From Sphingomonas sp. Leaf412 (GTDB lineage: Bacteria > Pseudomonadota > Alphaproteobacteria > Sphingomonadales > Sphingomonadaceae): a DNA stretch of 64,000 nucleotides. The notes below the pieces were generated by a model that ran no database searches, was not told the DNA's origin, and saw nothing but the letters and a program-made list of their open reading frames with translations. This document shows positions 39,627-50,342 of this stretch, in pieces; the first letter of the stretch is position 1; every line of letters begins with the position of its first letter. A program made the position numbers and the translations under genes. The DNA lies in assembly GCF_001425405.1 (NCBI RefSeq), contig NZ_LMQP01000003.1, forward strand, positions 1,264,642 to 1,328,641, written 5' to 3'.

Positions 39627-41116
39627 TCGCGGCGCCGATCCGCGACCTCGTCATCGTCGGCGGCGGCACCGCGGGCTGGATGATGGCCGCCGCCGCCGCG
39701 CTTTACCTGAACGACGGACGCCGCCGCATCACGCTGGTGGAGAGCGAGGCGATCGGGACGGTCGGCGTCGGGGAGGCGACGATCCCGCCGATCCGCGACT
39801 TCAATGCCATGCTGGGCATCGACGAGCGCGCATTCCTCGCCGCGACGGGGGGCACGTACAAACTGGGCATCGCGTTCGACGGCTGGGGCGCGCCGGGCGA
39901 CAGCTACGTCCATCCGTTCGGGCGCATGGGGCGCGACTTCAACGGAATCGATTTCCACATGGCGTGGTTGAAGCACCGCGCCGCACCCGGCGTCGGTCCG
40001 CTGGGCGATTACTGGATGGCGCAGGTCGCCGCGCGCGGTGCGCGGTTCCAGCATCCCGCCACCGATCCGAACACGCCGACGGGGCAGATCGCCTACGCCT
40101 TCCATTTCGACGCCGCGCGCTACGCCGCCTTCCTGCGCGAGCGGGCGGAGGCGGGGGGCGTGGTGCGCGTGGAAGGAAAGGTCGCGGGCGTGGCGCGCGA
40201 TCCTGCGACGGGCCATGTCGCCACGCTCGTGCTGGACGACGGGCGGCGCATCGATGGCGATCTGTTCGTCGACTGCTCCGGGTTCCGCAGCCTGTTGCTG
40301 GGGCAGGAGATGGGCGTGCCGTTCGTCGACTGGCGCCACTGGCTGCCGTGCGACCGCGCGGTCGCGGTGCCGTCGGAACGGCGCGATCCCCTCGTTCCGC
40401 TGACGCGCGCGACCGCGCACGACGCGGGCTGGCGCTGGCGTATTCCGTTGCAGCATCGCACCGGCAACGGCGTCGTCTATTCCAGCGCGCACCTGTCCGA
40501 CGACGATGCGGGGGCGCGGCTGCTGGCCGCGCTCGATACGCCCGCCACCGACACGCCGCGCACGATCCGCTTCGCCACCGGCCGCCGCGCGCGATCGTGG
40601 GAGGGGAACGTCGTCGCGCTGGGCCTGTCGGGCGGGTTCCTGGAGCCGCTGGAATCCACCAGCATCCACCTGATCCAGTCGGGCATCTCGAAACTGCTCG
40701 CGCTGTTCCCCGATACCGGCTTCGCGCCCGTCCTGCGCGACGAATACAATCGCCTGATGGGCGCGCAATACGATGCCGTGCGCGATTTCGTGATCCTGCA
40801 CTATCACGCCAACGGCCGGGTCGGGGAGCCGTTCTGGGACGCGCTGCGCGACATGGCGATTCCCAACACGCTGGCGACCCGCATCGCGCTGTTCCGCGAG
40901 AAGGGGCGTGTGCTGCGGTACGACGACGATCTGTTCTCGATCGCCAGCTGGGTCGCGGTGCTGCTGGGGCAAGGCGTGATGCCGCGCGGGTACGATCCGA
41001 TGGTCGACGCGCTGGACGACGGCGCGGTCGTGGCGGCGCTACGCGGACTGCGCGCATCCTACGCGCAGGCGGCGGGGGCGATGCCCGACCATGCGGATTA
41101 TCTGCGGCGGATGTGA
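39623..41116 (+). CDS. Flavin-dependent tryptophan-halogenase-family protein (copy 3)
   Basis: The 497-residue product has FAD loop VGGGTAGWM, TVGVGEATIP, catalytic Lys80 in YKLGIAFDGWG, W-R-W-R-I-P near residue 270 and EPLESTSIH, so it should be catalytically able. It is the last gene of the six-gene chain, and tRNA-Ala follows on the other strand. No dedicated flavin reductase is present in the window, so FADH2 would come from elsewhere. Confidence 0.93.
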   Translation: MIAAPIRDLVIVGGGTAGWMMAAAAALYLNDGRRRITLVESEAIGTVGVGEATIPPIRDFNAMLGIDERAFLAATGGTYKLGIAFDGWGAPGDSYVHPFGRMGRDFNGIDFHMAWLKHRAAPGVGPLGDYWMAQVAARGARFQHPATDPNTPTGQIAYAFHFDAARYAAFLRERAEAGGVVRVEGKVAGVARDPATGHVATLVLDDGRRIDGDLFVDCSGFRSLLLGQEMGVPFVDWRHWLPCDRAVAVPSERRDPLVPLTRATAHDAGWRWRIPLQHRTGNGVVYSSAHLSDDDAGARLLAALDTPATDTPRTIRFATGRRARSWEGNVVALGLSGGFLEPLESTSIHLIQSGISKLLALFPDTGFAPVLRDEYNRLMGAQYDAVRDFVILHYHANGRVGEPFWDALRDMAIPNTLATRIALFREKGRVLRYDDDLFSIASWVAVLLGQGVMPRGYDPMVDALDDGAVVAALRGLRASYAQAAGAMPDHADYLRRM

Positions 41117-41121
41117 GGGAA

Positions 41122-41197
41122 TGGTGGAGCCGAGGGGGATCGAACCCCTGACCTCTGCAATGCCATTGCAGCGCTCTCCCAGCTGAGCTACGGCCCC
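41122..41197 (-). tRNA. tRNA-Ala (anticodon GGC)
   Basis: Read on the minus strand it begins GGGGCCGTAGCTCAG, has anticodon stem-loop CTGCA-ATGGCAT-TGCAG, T-loop TTCGATC and an encoded CCA end (41122-41124 on the plus strand). It lies between the halogenase operon end and the FYDLN gene. Confidence 0.95.
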
Positions 41198-41280
41198 ATT
41201 CCGTTCGGGAAGGCGCCCCCTAGCGGGGCGCTACGGCCTTGGCAAGCGGCGAAAACGCCGCCTGCCGCAACCGCATCGAA

Positions 41281-41598
41281 TCAATGCTCGTCCTCGTCCT
41301 TGCTGGTCTCGACGCCCAGGTCGTCGTCGCCGCCCAGATCGACCTCGTCGTCGGGCGAGGGCTCCTCGTCCTCACCCGTGTCGATATCCTCGTCGTCGCC
41401 CGCCAGATCGCTGTCCGGCTCCTGCTTGTCCGCCTTCACCGCCTCGAACGGCAGCGGCTGCTTGGACTTCAGGATCGGTTCGGGCTGCCACGCATAGCCG
41501 CATTCGATGCAGGTGACGGGCGAGTCCTTCTCGAGGTCGTAGAAACGCGTCGCGCACTTCGGGCACGTGCGTTTCGTGCCCCATTCCGGCTTTATCAT
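41281..41598 (-). CDS. FYDLN-acid domain protein (TIGR02300 family)
   Basis: The 105-residue protein starts MIKPEWGTKRTCPKCATRFYDLEKD. Two Cys pairs (CPKC and CIEC) form a zinc ribbon, FYDLEKDSPVTC is the family signature, and the C-terminal half is almost all Asp/Glu. Function is unknown; the family is confined to Alphaproteobacteria and usually neighbours aroA, as here (divergent, 98 bp apart). The ATG at 41598 is chosen because upstream in-frame sequence has no family match. Confidence 0.92.
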   Translation of the reverse strand: MIKPEWGTKRTCPKCATRFYDLEKDSPVTCIECGYAWQPEPILKSKQPLPFEAVKADKQEPDSDLAGDDEDIDTGEDEEPSPDDEVDLGGDDDLGVETSKDEDEH

Positions 41599-41696
41599 GC
41601 CGTGTGATGCCTTTCGGATGGGTGGTTCGCCGGCTGACCGGTCGAAGTGAGCGCGCCTTGCCATAGCACGACCCGGCTGGCAAGGCGCGGCGCGCA

Positions 41697-43052
41697 ATGA
41701 CCCAGGCGCCCCCTCCCCGTCCGCTGTCCGTAACCGCCGCAGGACCGCTGACGGGCAGCGTGACGGTGCCGGGCGACAAGTCGATCAGCCACCGCGCCTT
41801 GATGTTCGCGGCGCTGGCCGTCGGGGAAAGCCGGATCGAGGGACTGCTTGAGGGCGAGGACGTCCTCGCCACCGCCGCCGCGATGCGCGCGATGGGCGCG
41901 GATATCCGCCGCGGCGACGACGGCATCTGGGGCGTCCACGGCGTCGGCGTCGGCGGCCTGCTTCAGCCCGCGGTGGCGCTGGACATGGGCAATTCGGGCA
42001 CGTCCACGCGATTGCTGATGGGCCTGGTCGCCTCTCATCCCATCACCGCGACCTTCGTCGGCGACGCCAGCCTGTCGAAGCGGCCGATGGCGCGCGTGAT
42101 CGAGCCGCTGGCGCGGATGGGAGCGGATGTCACCGCCGCTCCGGGGGATCGCCTGCCGCTGACGATGCGCGGGCTCTGCCCGGCGGTGGCGATCGACTAT
42201 ACGCTCCCGGTCGCGTCGGCGCAGGTGAAGTCCGCGGTACTGCTCGCGGGCCTCAACACCCCCGGAATCACGCGCGTGCGCGAGCCGATCCCGACGCGCG
42301 ACCATAGCGAGCGGATGCTGCGCGGTTTCGGCGCCGCGCTGGACGTCGAGGAGACTCCCGACGGTCGCATCATCTCGCTCCATGGCGAGGCGGCATTGCG
42401 TGCGCAGGACATCGTCGTGCCGGGCGACCCGTCGTCGGCGGCCTTCTGGATGGTGGCGGCGTCGATCGTCCCCGGATCGGACGTGACGGTGCGCAGCGTG
42501 CTGATGAACCCAACGCGTACCGGGATCATCACCGCGTTGCGGATGATGGGGGCGTCGATCGAGGCGGTGGGGGAGCGCGACGTCGGCGGCGAGACCGTCG
42601 CGGACCTGCGCGTGCGCCACGCGCCGCTGTCCGCGATCGAGGTTCCGCCCGATCTGGCGCCGAGCATGATCGACGAATATCCGGTGCTGTTCGTCGCCGC
42701 CGCCTTCGCACGCGGCACGACGGTGGCGAGGGGCGCGCACGAATTGCGCGTGAAGGAGTCGGACCGGATCGCCGCGATGGCCGCGGCGCTGGGCCTTGCC
42801 GGGGTTTCGGTAGTCGAGCATGACGACGGCCTGTCGATCGCGGGGCGCGACGGCGATCCCCTTCCCGGCAGCGGCGGCGCCCGGGTCGCGTCGCTGCTGG
42901 ACCACCGCATCGCGATGAGCATGGCGGTGGCGGGGATGCACAGCGCCCGTGCGGTGGCGATCGACGATGCTGCGCCGATCGCCACCAGCTACCCCGCCTT
43001 CATCGACACCGCGCGCCTGCTGGGGGCACATATGACATGGTTGAACGCATGA
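41697..43052 (+). CDS. aroA: 3-phosphoshikimate 1-carboxyvinyltransferase (EPSP synthase)
   Basis: The enzyme joins PEP to shikimate-3-phosphate in aromatic amino-acid synthesis. The motifs [21 protein letters not shown] and NPTRTG are those used to define class II EPSP synthases. The PEP loop reads [11 protein letters not shown]. At 451 residues it is full length. It overlaps cmk, whose likely ATG sits in its stop (ATGA), the usual alphaproteobacterial aroA-cmk-rpsA order with one extra gene inserted. Confidence 0.96.
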   Translation: MTQAPPPRPLSVTAAGPLTGSVTVPGDKSISHRALMFAALAVGESRIEGLLEGEDVLATAAAMRAMGADIRRGDDGIWGVHGVGVGGLLQPAVALDMGNSGTSTRLLMGLVASHPITATFVGDASLSKRPMARVIEPLARMGADVTAAPGDRLPLTMRGLCPAVAIDYTLPVASAQVKSAVLLAGLNTPGITRVREPIPTRDHSERMLRGFGAALDVEETPDGRIISLHGEAALRAQDIVVPGDPSSAAFWMVAASIVPGSDVTVRSVLMNPTRTGIITALRMMGASIEAVGERDVGGETVADLRVRHAPLSAIEVPPDLAPSMIDEYPVLFVAAAFARGTTVARGAHELRVKESDRIAAMAAALGLAGVSVVEHDDGLSIAGRDGDPLPGSGGARVASLLDHRIAMSMAVAGMHSARAVAIDDAAPIATSYPAFIDTARLLGAHMTWLNA

Positions 43053-43666
43053 TTATCGCCGTCGACGGACCCGCCGCGAGCGGGAAGGGCACGATCGCCA
43101 AGGCGTTGGCGAAGCACTACCACCTGCCGCACCTCGACACCGGGCTGCTCTATCGCGCAGTAGCGGCGACGGTGATGCGACTGGAACTCGATCCCGCGAG
43201 CGAGGCGGATGCGGTCGCCGCGTGCGATTTCGACGAACTGACGCTCGCCGACCCGGTGTTGCGCGACGACGAGGTCGGACAGGTCGCCTCGATCGTGTCG
43301 GCGCACCCGCTGGTCCGCGCCGCGCTGATGCAGCGGCAGAAAAGGTTCGCGCACCAGGACGGCGGGGCCGTGCTGGACGGCCGCGACATCGGGACGGTCA
43401 TCGCGCCCGACGCGACCGCGAAGCTGTTCGTCCGCGCGACCCCGACGATCCGCGCGCAGCGGCGCCGCGCGGAGCTGAAGAGCCACGGCAGCGCGGTCAG
43501 CTACGACCAGGTGCTGAGCGACATACGCGCCCGCGACGAACGCGACAGCAGCCGCTCCACGGCTCCCTTGGTTCCGGCCGCCGACGCCGTGCTGCTGGAT
43601 ACGAGCTTCCTGTCGATCGACGCCGCGGTGGCGAAGGCGGTGGCGCTGGTGGAGGCGCGGCGATAG
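43049..43666 (+). CDS. cmk: Cytidylate kinase
   Basis: This kinase phosphorylates CMP and dCMP. It has the P-loop GPAASGKGT at residues 7-15, the substrate segment [12 protein letters not shown] (about 28), [14 protein letters not shown] (about 112) and the lid [13 protein letters not shown] (about 170). I chose the ATG at 43049, which forms ATGA with the aroA stop and gives the usual [14 protein letters not shown] start; an ATG at 43037 would add MVER. It has 205 residues. Confidence 0.96.
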   Translation: MIIAVDGPAASGKGTIAKALAKHYHLPHLDTGLLYRAVAATVMRLELDPASEADAVAACDFDELTLADPVLRDDEVGQVASIVSAHPLVRAALMQRQKRFAHQDGGAVLDGRDIGTVIAPDATAKLFVRATPTIRAQRRRAELKSHGSAVSYDQVLSDIRARDERDSSRSTAPLVPAADAVLLDTSFLSIDAAVAKAVALVEARR

Positions 43667-43668
43667 AA

Positions 43669-44520
43669 ATGAGCATGATTTTACCGATGCTTGCGCTATT
43701 TCTCCAAAGCGATTTACCCGTTCCCAAAGCGTCCGAACCCGCGATTACGGTTACCGGTAGACGGGCGGATAGATCGGTAAGTGACCGGGCAGTCCGCAAC
43801 GTGATAACCCCGTCGCGAAATGGCCAGATTGCGCGTTTCGAAGACCCTTTGTGTCCCGCAGTCATCGGCATCAATCCGTCGACGGCGCGCGGTATCACGT
43901 CGCTGATAAAAACGAACGCAAGCGAGGCTGGCGCGCGCGTGGCAGGACGACAATGCCAAATAAATGCCTTGGTCGTTGTCACCTCGTCGCCGAAGGGCTT
44001 TATCGAGGCAGTTCTTGCCGCTCAGCCGATGACTACCGCAACCATCGACAAAAGTAGATTGCGCTGGCTGAAGGAAAGCGACGCACCAATCCGTTCTTGG
44101 CAGGTGACAGCCGTCGAGGATCGCAACGGCGTGCCGTTGATCGGCAATGACAGCGGACCGACCATCAACCCGCTAACGTCGGTGAGCCGACTGGTGGCGA
44201 CGACGAGAGAGGCAATGGTCAAATCGATCGTGGTGCTCGACGTCGGTAGCATGGACGGCAAGACCGTGCGCCAGATAGCCGACATCACGACCCTGCACCT
44301 GCTACTGAATATTGCGCCGGATGCGGGGGACAGGTCGGTTGAATCAATCCTGGCGCTGTTCGACCGATCTGTAGCGCCACAGGAAATGACACCCTTCGAT
44401 CGCGGCCTCCTGGCAGGTCTCTACACGCCTCCGACAAACGCCGTGACCGCGGGCGAAACGCGACGACGTATCCGGCGGACGTTAACGCGGGGCCGGGGTT
44501 ACGCCGCCGACCAGAAGTGA
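43669..44520 (+). CDS. Unrecognised protein, low GC, inserted between cmk and rpsA
   Basis: I do not recognise a family. The 283-residue product begins with a short hydrophobic stretch (ILPMLALFLQ) that may be a weak signal peptide, then a GRRADRSVSDRAV-type segment and FEDPLCPAVIGINP, with two Cys that could form a disulfide (the other in GRQCQIN). Its base and codon use are clearly less GC-rich than those of cmk and rpsA on either side. It starts 2 bp after the cmk stop. The composition suggests acquisition or a recently arisen gene. Confidence 0.7.
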   Translation: MSMILPMLALFLQSDLPVPKASEPAITVTGRRADRSVSDRAVRNVITPSRNGQIARFEDPLCPAVIGINPSTARGITSLIKTNASEAGARVAGRQCQINALVVVTSSPKGFIEAVLAAQPMTTATIDKSRLRWLKESDAPIRSWQVTAVEDRNGVPLIGNDSGPTINPLTSVSRLVATTREAMVKSIVVLDVGSMDGKTVRQIADITTLHLLLNIAPDAGDRSVESILALFDRSVAPQEMTPFDRGLLAGLYTPPTNAVTAGETRRRIRRTLTRGRGYAADQK

Positions 44521-44562
44521 CGCGTTGAGCAGGCAGCCGCTCGAAACGCAGCCCCGCCGCAC

Positions 44563-44590
44563 CTTGCCTTCCCCGCCCTCCTCCTATAAG
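44563..44590 (+). promoter_or_regulatory. Candidate promoter for rpsA
   Basis: CTTGCC (44563-44568) and TATAAG (44585-44590) are 16 bp apart and match alphaproteobacterial sigma-70 style elements reasonably well. Transcription from here would give a leader of about 200 nt before the rpsA start. The whole stretch 44521-44795 shows no gene. Confidence 0.5.
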
Positions 44591-44795
44591 GGCGCGCGGT
44601 CCGGCGGACTTCGGGTTCGCGGAAGGCTTGGTGCGGTCGGCGTGGCCGTCGCGCCCTTTTCGCATTTCTGCGGCGAGGCCCTTCGCGATCGGGAGCGAGC
44701 GGATGCCGCTTCGGCATGGGGTCGATGCGGCGGTGAAGGCCAAGACCGGCGGAAAAACCGCCTGGCCGGAAACGAACCTTAGGACGATCCTTTTT

Positions 44796-46502
<1,707 letters not shown>

Positions 46503-46526
46503 GTCGAAAGTTTTCGACTGCTGTGA

Positions 46527-46556
46527 GGGGTCGGTCCACCGGACCGGCCCCTTTTT
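46527..46556 (+). terminator. Intrinsic terminator after rpsA
   Basis: Arms 46527-46537 and 46541-46551 form an 11-bp stem with one G/T pair (GGGGTCGGTCC with GGACCGGCCCC) and loop ACC, followed by TTTTT. A smaller hairpin (46502-46519) precedes it. Confidence 0.92.
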
Positions 46557-46673
46557 CTTGCATGACGCGGACGTACCATATCGGGCAATCTGGCCAACTT
46601 GTCGCTGTGAAAACCGTGCGTTGATCTGTATCAACCGCCCGGCTGTGCGGTGGCTGCGCGGGGGAAACGGCAG

Positions 46674-46955
46674 ATGATTCGGTCCGAACTGGTACAAAAA
46701 CTGGGGGAATTGAATCCCGGCCTGTCGCACCGCGACGTCGAGGCGATCGTCGCGACGTTCTTCGACGAGATCATCAAGCGGCTGGCGGACAACGGCCGCG
46801 TCGAGCTGCGCGGCTTCGGCGCCTTTTCCACCCGCGCGCGCGACGCGCGGACCGGCCGCAACCCGCGGACCGGCGAAACCGTCCCGGTCGATGCGAAGCG
46901 CGTTCCGTACTTCAAGCCCGGCAAGGAAATGCGCGCGCGCCTGAACGTGGAATAA
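46674..46955 (+). CDS. ihfB: Integration host factor subunit beta
   Basis: The 93-residue DNA-bending protein matches the HU/IHF family: [18 protein letters not shown] at the start, [26 protein letters not shown] with the beta-arm Pro, and a [11 protein letters not shown] end. The ATG at 46674 gives the normal IHF-beta start; an in-frame start 8 codons earlier is less likely. Position after rpsA is the conserved order in proteobacteria. IHF-beta pairs with IHF-alpha, which is not in the window. Confidence 0.96.
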   Translation: MIRSELVQKLGELNPGLSHRDVEAIVATFFDEIIKRLADNGRVELRGFGAFSTRARDARTGRNPRTGETVPVDAKRVPYFKPGKEMRARLNVE

Positions 46956-47014
46956 GCGGCGTCGGCGGCGGCGACCTTGACGTCGCCCCCGCGCTCGGCT
47001 TGTGCGGTCGACGT

Positions 47015-47098
47015 GCGGACGTGGCGGAATCGGTAGACGCTGGAGACTTAAAATCTTCTGCCCATGGCGTGCGGGTTCGAGTCCCGCCGTCCGCACCA
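47015..47098 (+). tRNA. tRNA-Leu (anticodon TAA)
   Basis: It starts GCGGACGTGGCGGAATCGG, has anticodon stem-loop GGAGA-CTTAAAA-TCTTC, a class II long variable arm (TGCCCATGGCGT region), T-loop TTCGAGT and an encoded CCA end. Confidence 0.95.
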
Positions 47099-47237
47099 TG
47101 TCCCACCGCACACCCCGTCGCCGCGATGCGATCCCCGCCCCCCTTCGGCGCCAGCCCTTTTCGTGCGATCGTCGCAGCCGGGATTGCCGAAAGCGATCGC
47201 GCGGGCTTTAGAAGCGGGCGGGAACGGAGGTAGCCGG

Positions 47238-48719
47238 ATGATCGCTTCGCGCACGCCATGCGGCGCAGGCCGCGCGATACTGCTGGCCGCGCTGCTGGCC
47301 GCGGCGACCGGCTGCGGTCGACGCGCGGACGTGGGACCGGTCGTGGTCAGCGTCATCGGCGACGACGCGCCCGAGCCGGCGGGATCTGACCGCGCCGGAT
47401 TGTCCACCGCCGACCGGGTGCTGACGGATTCGATCGCCATGGGGCTGGTCCGCTTCGACGCCGCGGGACAGATCGAGGCGGGGGTGGCGCAGCGATGGAT
47501 CGTGACGGACGGGGGCATGCGCTACGTCTTCCGGCTGCGCCGCGCCCGCTGGGCCGACGGGTCGCCCGTCACCGCGGGACAGGTCGTCGCGCTGTTGCGG
47601 CGGCAACTGGCAAAGGGCGCGCGCAACCCGCTGGCGCCATACCTCACCGCGATCGCGGGCGCGGTGGAAATGACGCCGGAAGTGATCGAGATCGAGTTGT
47701 CGCGGCCACGCCCCGACCTGTTGAAGCTGTTCGCGCAGCCGGAAATGGCCCTGGTCCGCACGCGCGCGGAGGTCGGCGCGGGGCCGTTCCGTCCGACGCG
47801 CCGAACCGGCACCACGGTGTTCCTGACGCCCGTACCGGACCCCGATCGCGACACCGCGACCGAGCGCGCGGCCGAGGACGACGTCGGCCTGCTGACCGAG
47901 CGCGCGGCGCGGGCGATCGTCCGCTTCGCCGACCGTCAGTCCGACCTGGTCAGCGGCGGCACGATTGCCGACTGGCCGCTGGTCCGCGCCGCGCAGCCCG
48001 CACCCGCGAACATCCGCATCGATCCCGCGGCAGGGCTGTTCGGCCTGCTGGTCGCGCGGCGCGACGGATTCCTGGGCGACATCGGCAATCGCGCCGCGGT
48101 GGCGCAGGCGATCGACCGCGCGGCGCTGACCGCGGCGGTGTCGCCCGACTGGACGGCGCGCGACAACCTGCTGCCCGAGCAGCTCGATTCGGCCACCCCG
48201 CCGGTGTCGCCCGCATGGGCCGCGCTGCCGCTGGCGGAGCGGCGCACGGCGGCGGCGGGGGTCGTCGCGCGCTGGCGCGCGACGCGCGGCGGCACGGCGG
48301 AGGTCCGGCTTGCGCTGCCCGGCGGTCCCGGCGGCACGTTGTTGTGGAGCCATCTGGCGCGCGACCTGTACGGTATCGGCGTGCGCCCGGTCCGCGTCGC
48401 GGCGGACGACAGGGACGCCGACCTGATCCTGATCGACCGCGTCGCCCCGTACGACAGCGCGCGCTGGTACCTGGCGGAAGGGTGCCGCGACTGTTCCGAT
48501 CAGGCGCAGGAGGCGATCGAGGCCGCGCGGATGGCCGCCACCCTGCCCGACCGCGCGCGCGCCATCGCCGCCGCCGACGCCGCGCTGACCGAGGATGGGG
48601 GCTTCATTCCGCTGGCGCGCCCGTTCCGCTGGTCGCTGGTCGCCTATCGCCTGCGCGCGTGGACCGCGAACGCGCGCGCGTGGCACCCGTTGAATCGCCT
48701 GCGCGACGACACCAACTGA
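47238..48719 (+). CDS. ABC transporter peptide-binding lipoprotein (SBP family 5)
   Basis: The 493-residue product is a periplasmic binding protein of the DppA/OppA fold. It has a lipoprotein signal ending ATGC (Cys about 26), then ADRVLTDSIAMGLVRFDAAG, YVFRLRRARWADGSPVTAGQVV (about residue 95) and a C-terminal domain ending in ARAWHPLNRLRDD. GGAGG lies 7 nt before the ATG. No permease or ATPase genes are adjacent, so it is an orphan binding protein; its sequence has drifted from standard DppA. Confidence 0.85.
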   Translation: MIASRTPCGAGRAILLAALLAAATGCGRRADVGPVVVSVIGDDAPEPAGSDRAGLSTADRVLTDSIAMGLVRFDAAGQIEAGVAQRWIVTDGGMRYVFRLRRARWADGSPVTAGQVVALLRRQLAKGARNPLAPYLTAIAGAVEMTPEVIEIELSRPRPDLLKLFAQPEMALVRTRAEVGAGPFRPTRRTGTTVFLTPVPDPDRDTATERAAEDDVGLLTERAARAIVRFADRQSDLVSGGTIADWPLVRAAQPAPANIRIDPAAGLFGLLVARRDGFLGDIGNRAAVAQAIDRAALTAAVSPDWTARDNLLPEQLDSATPPVSPAWAALPLAERRTAAAGVVARWRATRGGTAEVRLALPGGPGGTLLWSHLARDLYGIGVRPVRVAADDRDADLILIDRVAPYDSARWYLAEGCRDCSDQAQEAIEAARMAATLPDRARAIAAADAALTEDGGFIPLARPFRWSLVAYRLRAWTANARAWHPLNRLRDDTN

Positions 48720-48724
48720 CGGTC

Positions 48725-49141
48725 ATGGCCCGCCCCGTCCCGCTCTCGCCCTCGTACGCCGGGCTTCCGCTCGGCCGAGACCCCGCCTCGGTCCGGCGTC
48801 GCGTGGAGGCGATGGAGCGGTTGCTGGAGGGGATGTACGTCGTTCCCGGCATCAACCGCCGCGTCGGGCTGGACGCGATGTTGGGACTGGTGCCCGTCGT
48901 CGGCGATCTGGTGGCCGCGGGGCTGGGCGCGTGGATCGTGTGGGAGGCGCGCAACCTGGGCATGGGCCGGATGGCGCTGGCGGGCATGGGCGCGCGGGTG
49001 GGGTTCGACGCGCTGCTGGGCATGGTGCCGCTGGTCGGCGACGCGGCGGATTTCTTCTACCGCTCGAACACGCGCAACGTGAAGCGGATCCGCAAGTATC
49101 TGGACAAGCATCATCCCGCGACGATGACGATCGAGGGATGA
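48725..49141 (+). CDS. DUF4112 family membrane protein
   Basis: The 138-residue protein has two similar halves, each built on a [LF]DA[ML]LG[LM]VP[LV]VGD motif (about residues 45 and 98), with a hydrophobic helix after the first. A polar C-terminus follows (SNTRNVKRIRKYL). Function is unknown. It starts 5 bp after the binding-protein gene and is likely on the same transcript. Confidence 0.85.
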   Translation: MARPVPLSPSYAGLPLGRDPASVRRRVEAMERLLEGMYVVPGINRRVGLDAMLGLVPVVGDLVAAGLGAWIVWEARNLGMGRMALAGMGARVGFDALLGMVPLVGDAADFFYRSNTRNVKRIRKYLDKHHPATMTIEG

Positions 49142-49145
49142 TCCG

Positions 49146-50342
49146 TCAGTAGAGCAGGTACGGCCGCCGTTCCTCGATCCACGCGGCCTCGTCCGCGCCT
49201 GCGATCGCGTCCAGATCGCCCGGCGCGGCGCCCGCATCGTCGACCCATTCGCGCAACTGCGGCCCGCCGTTGATGACGTCGATCGCCAGCTTGTCGAACA
49301 CATATTCGTACGGAAAATCGCGCCACAAATCGTAGCCCGGCTGCATTCCGCGCAGCGCCTTGAACGCCAGCGCCTGAACCCGCCACGGGCGGAAGGCGGC
49401 GTGGTCGTAGGCCCCACCCTCCGCATGGATGAAGACGCCCGCGCACAATCGCCCCACATGCTTGTGGAAGGTCGGCTGGAACCACAGGTCGCGCAACGTG
49501 CATCCCGCCAGCCAGTCCGGCGCCAGCGCGCGCATGTCCGCGATCAGCGCGCGCGCGTCGATGTCGGGCGCGCCGAACAGTTCCAGCGGACGCGTCGTAC
49601 CGCGCCCTTCCGACAGCGTCGTGCCCTCCAGCATCACCGTACCGGCATAGGCGCGCGCCATGTTGACGTTGGCGGCATTGGGGCTGGGGTTGATCCACAC
49701 GCGCTCCGCCGGCCAGCCGAAGCCGGGGGCGGTGTCGGGCGCCCAGCCCTCCATCGCGATCACGCGATAGTCGAGGTCGAGGCGGTGGTGCGCGACGAAC
49801 CACTGCCCCATCTCGCCCAGCGTCATGCCGTGGCGCATCGGCATCGGCCCCGCGCCGACGAAGCTTTCCCACCCGGCGCGCAGCGTCGTGCCCTCGACGG
49901 GGCGGCCCGCCGGGTTGGGCCGGTCGAGCACCCACACCGCCTTCCCATGCTGCGCCGCGGCCTCCAGCACGTACAGCAACGTCGTGACGAAGGTGTAGAT
50001 ACGGCAGCCTACGTCCTGGAGATCGACCAGCAGCACGTCGAACGTGTGCATCGACTGGCCGGTCGGGCGCCGCACCTCCCCGTACAGCGAGAAGACGGGC
50101 ATCCCGTACGTCGGCTCCGCCTCGTCGGGCGATTCAATCATGTTATCTTGCAGGTCGCCGCGCACGCCGTGCTGCGGGCCGAACACCGCGGTGACGTTCA
50201 CCCCCGCCGCGACCAAAGCGTCGAGGCTGTGGGTCAGATCCGCCGTGACCGAGGCGGGATGCGCGAGCAGCGCGACGCGCTTTCCCTCCAGCGGCATACG
50301 CAGCGCGGGGTCGGCGAGCAGGCGGTCGATTCCGAAGTTCAT
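49146..50342 (-). CDS. DUF1343 protein, NamZ-type exo-beta-N-acetylmuramidase
   Basis: Family GH171 enzymes such as Bacillus NamZ remove terminal MurNAc from peptidoglycan fragments. The 398-residue product has the family stretches VALLAHPASVTADLTHSLD, VFGPQHGVRGDLQDNM, LLVDLQDVGCRIYTF, WVLDRPNPAGRP and EGRGTTRPLELFGAP. No signal peptide is visible, so it would act in the cytosol on recycled muropeptides. It overlaps the DOMON-like gene by 4 bases (ATGA). Confidence 0.88.
   Translation of the reverse strand: MNFGIDRLLADPALRMPLEGKRVALLAHPASVTADLTHSLDALVAAGVNVTAVFGPQHGVRGDLQDNMIESPDEAEPTYGMPVFSLYGEVRRPTGQSMHTFDVLLVDLQDVGCRIYTFVTTLLYVLEAAAQHGKAVWVLDRPNPAGRPVEGTTLRAGWESFVGAGPMPMRHGMTLGEMGQWFVAHHRLDLDYRVIAMEGWAPDTAPGFGWPAERVWINPSPNAANVNMARAYAGTVMLEGTTLSEGRGTTRPLELFGAPDIDARALIADMRALAPDWLAGCTLRDLWFQPTFHKHVGRLCAGVFIHAEGGAYDHAAFRPWRVQALAFKALRGMQPGYDLWRDFPYEYVFDKLAIDVINGGPQLREWVDDAGAAPGDLDAIAGADEAAWIEERRPYLLY

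Noticed and set aside
32566..41116. Biosynthetic cluster for a halogenated natural product
   Set aside because: There are no NRPS, PKS or tailoring genes for a scaffold. The partners are glycoside hydrolases and a TonB receptor.
44525..44782. Small gene in the rpsA leader
   Set aside because: No family match or good start, and the promoter-like elements lie within it.
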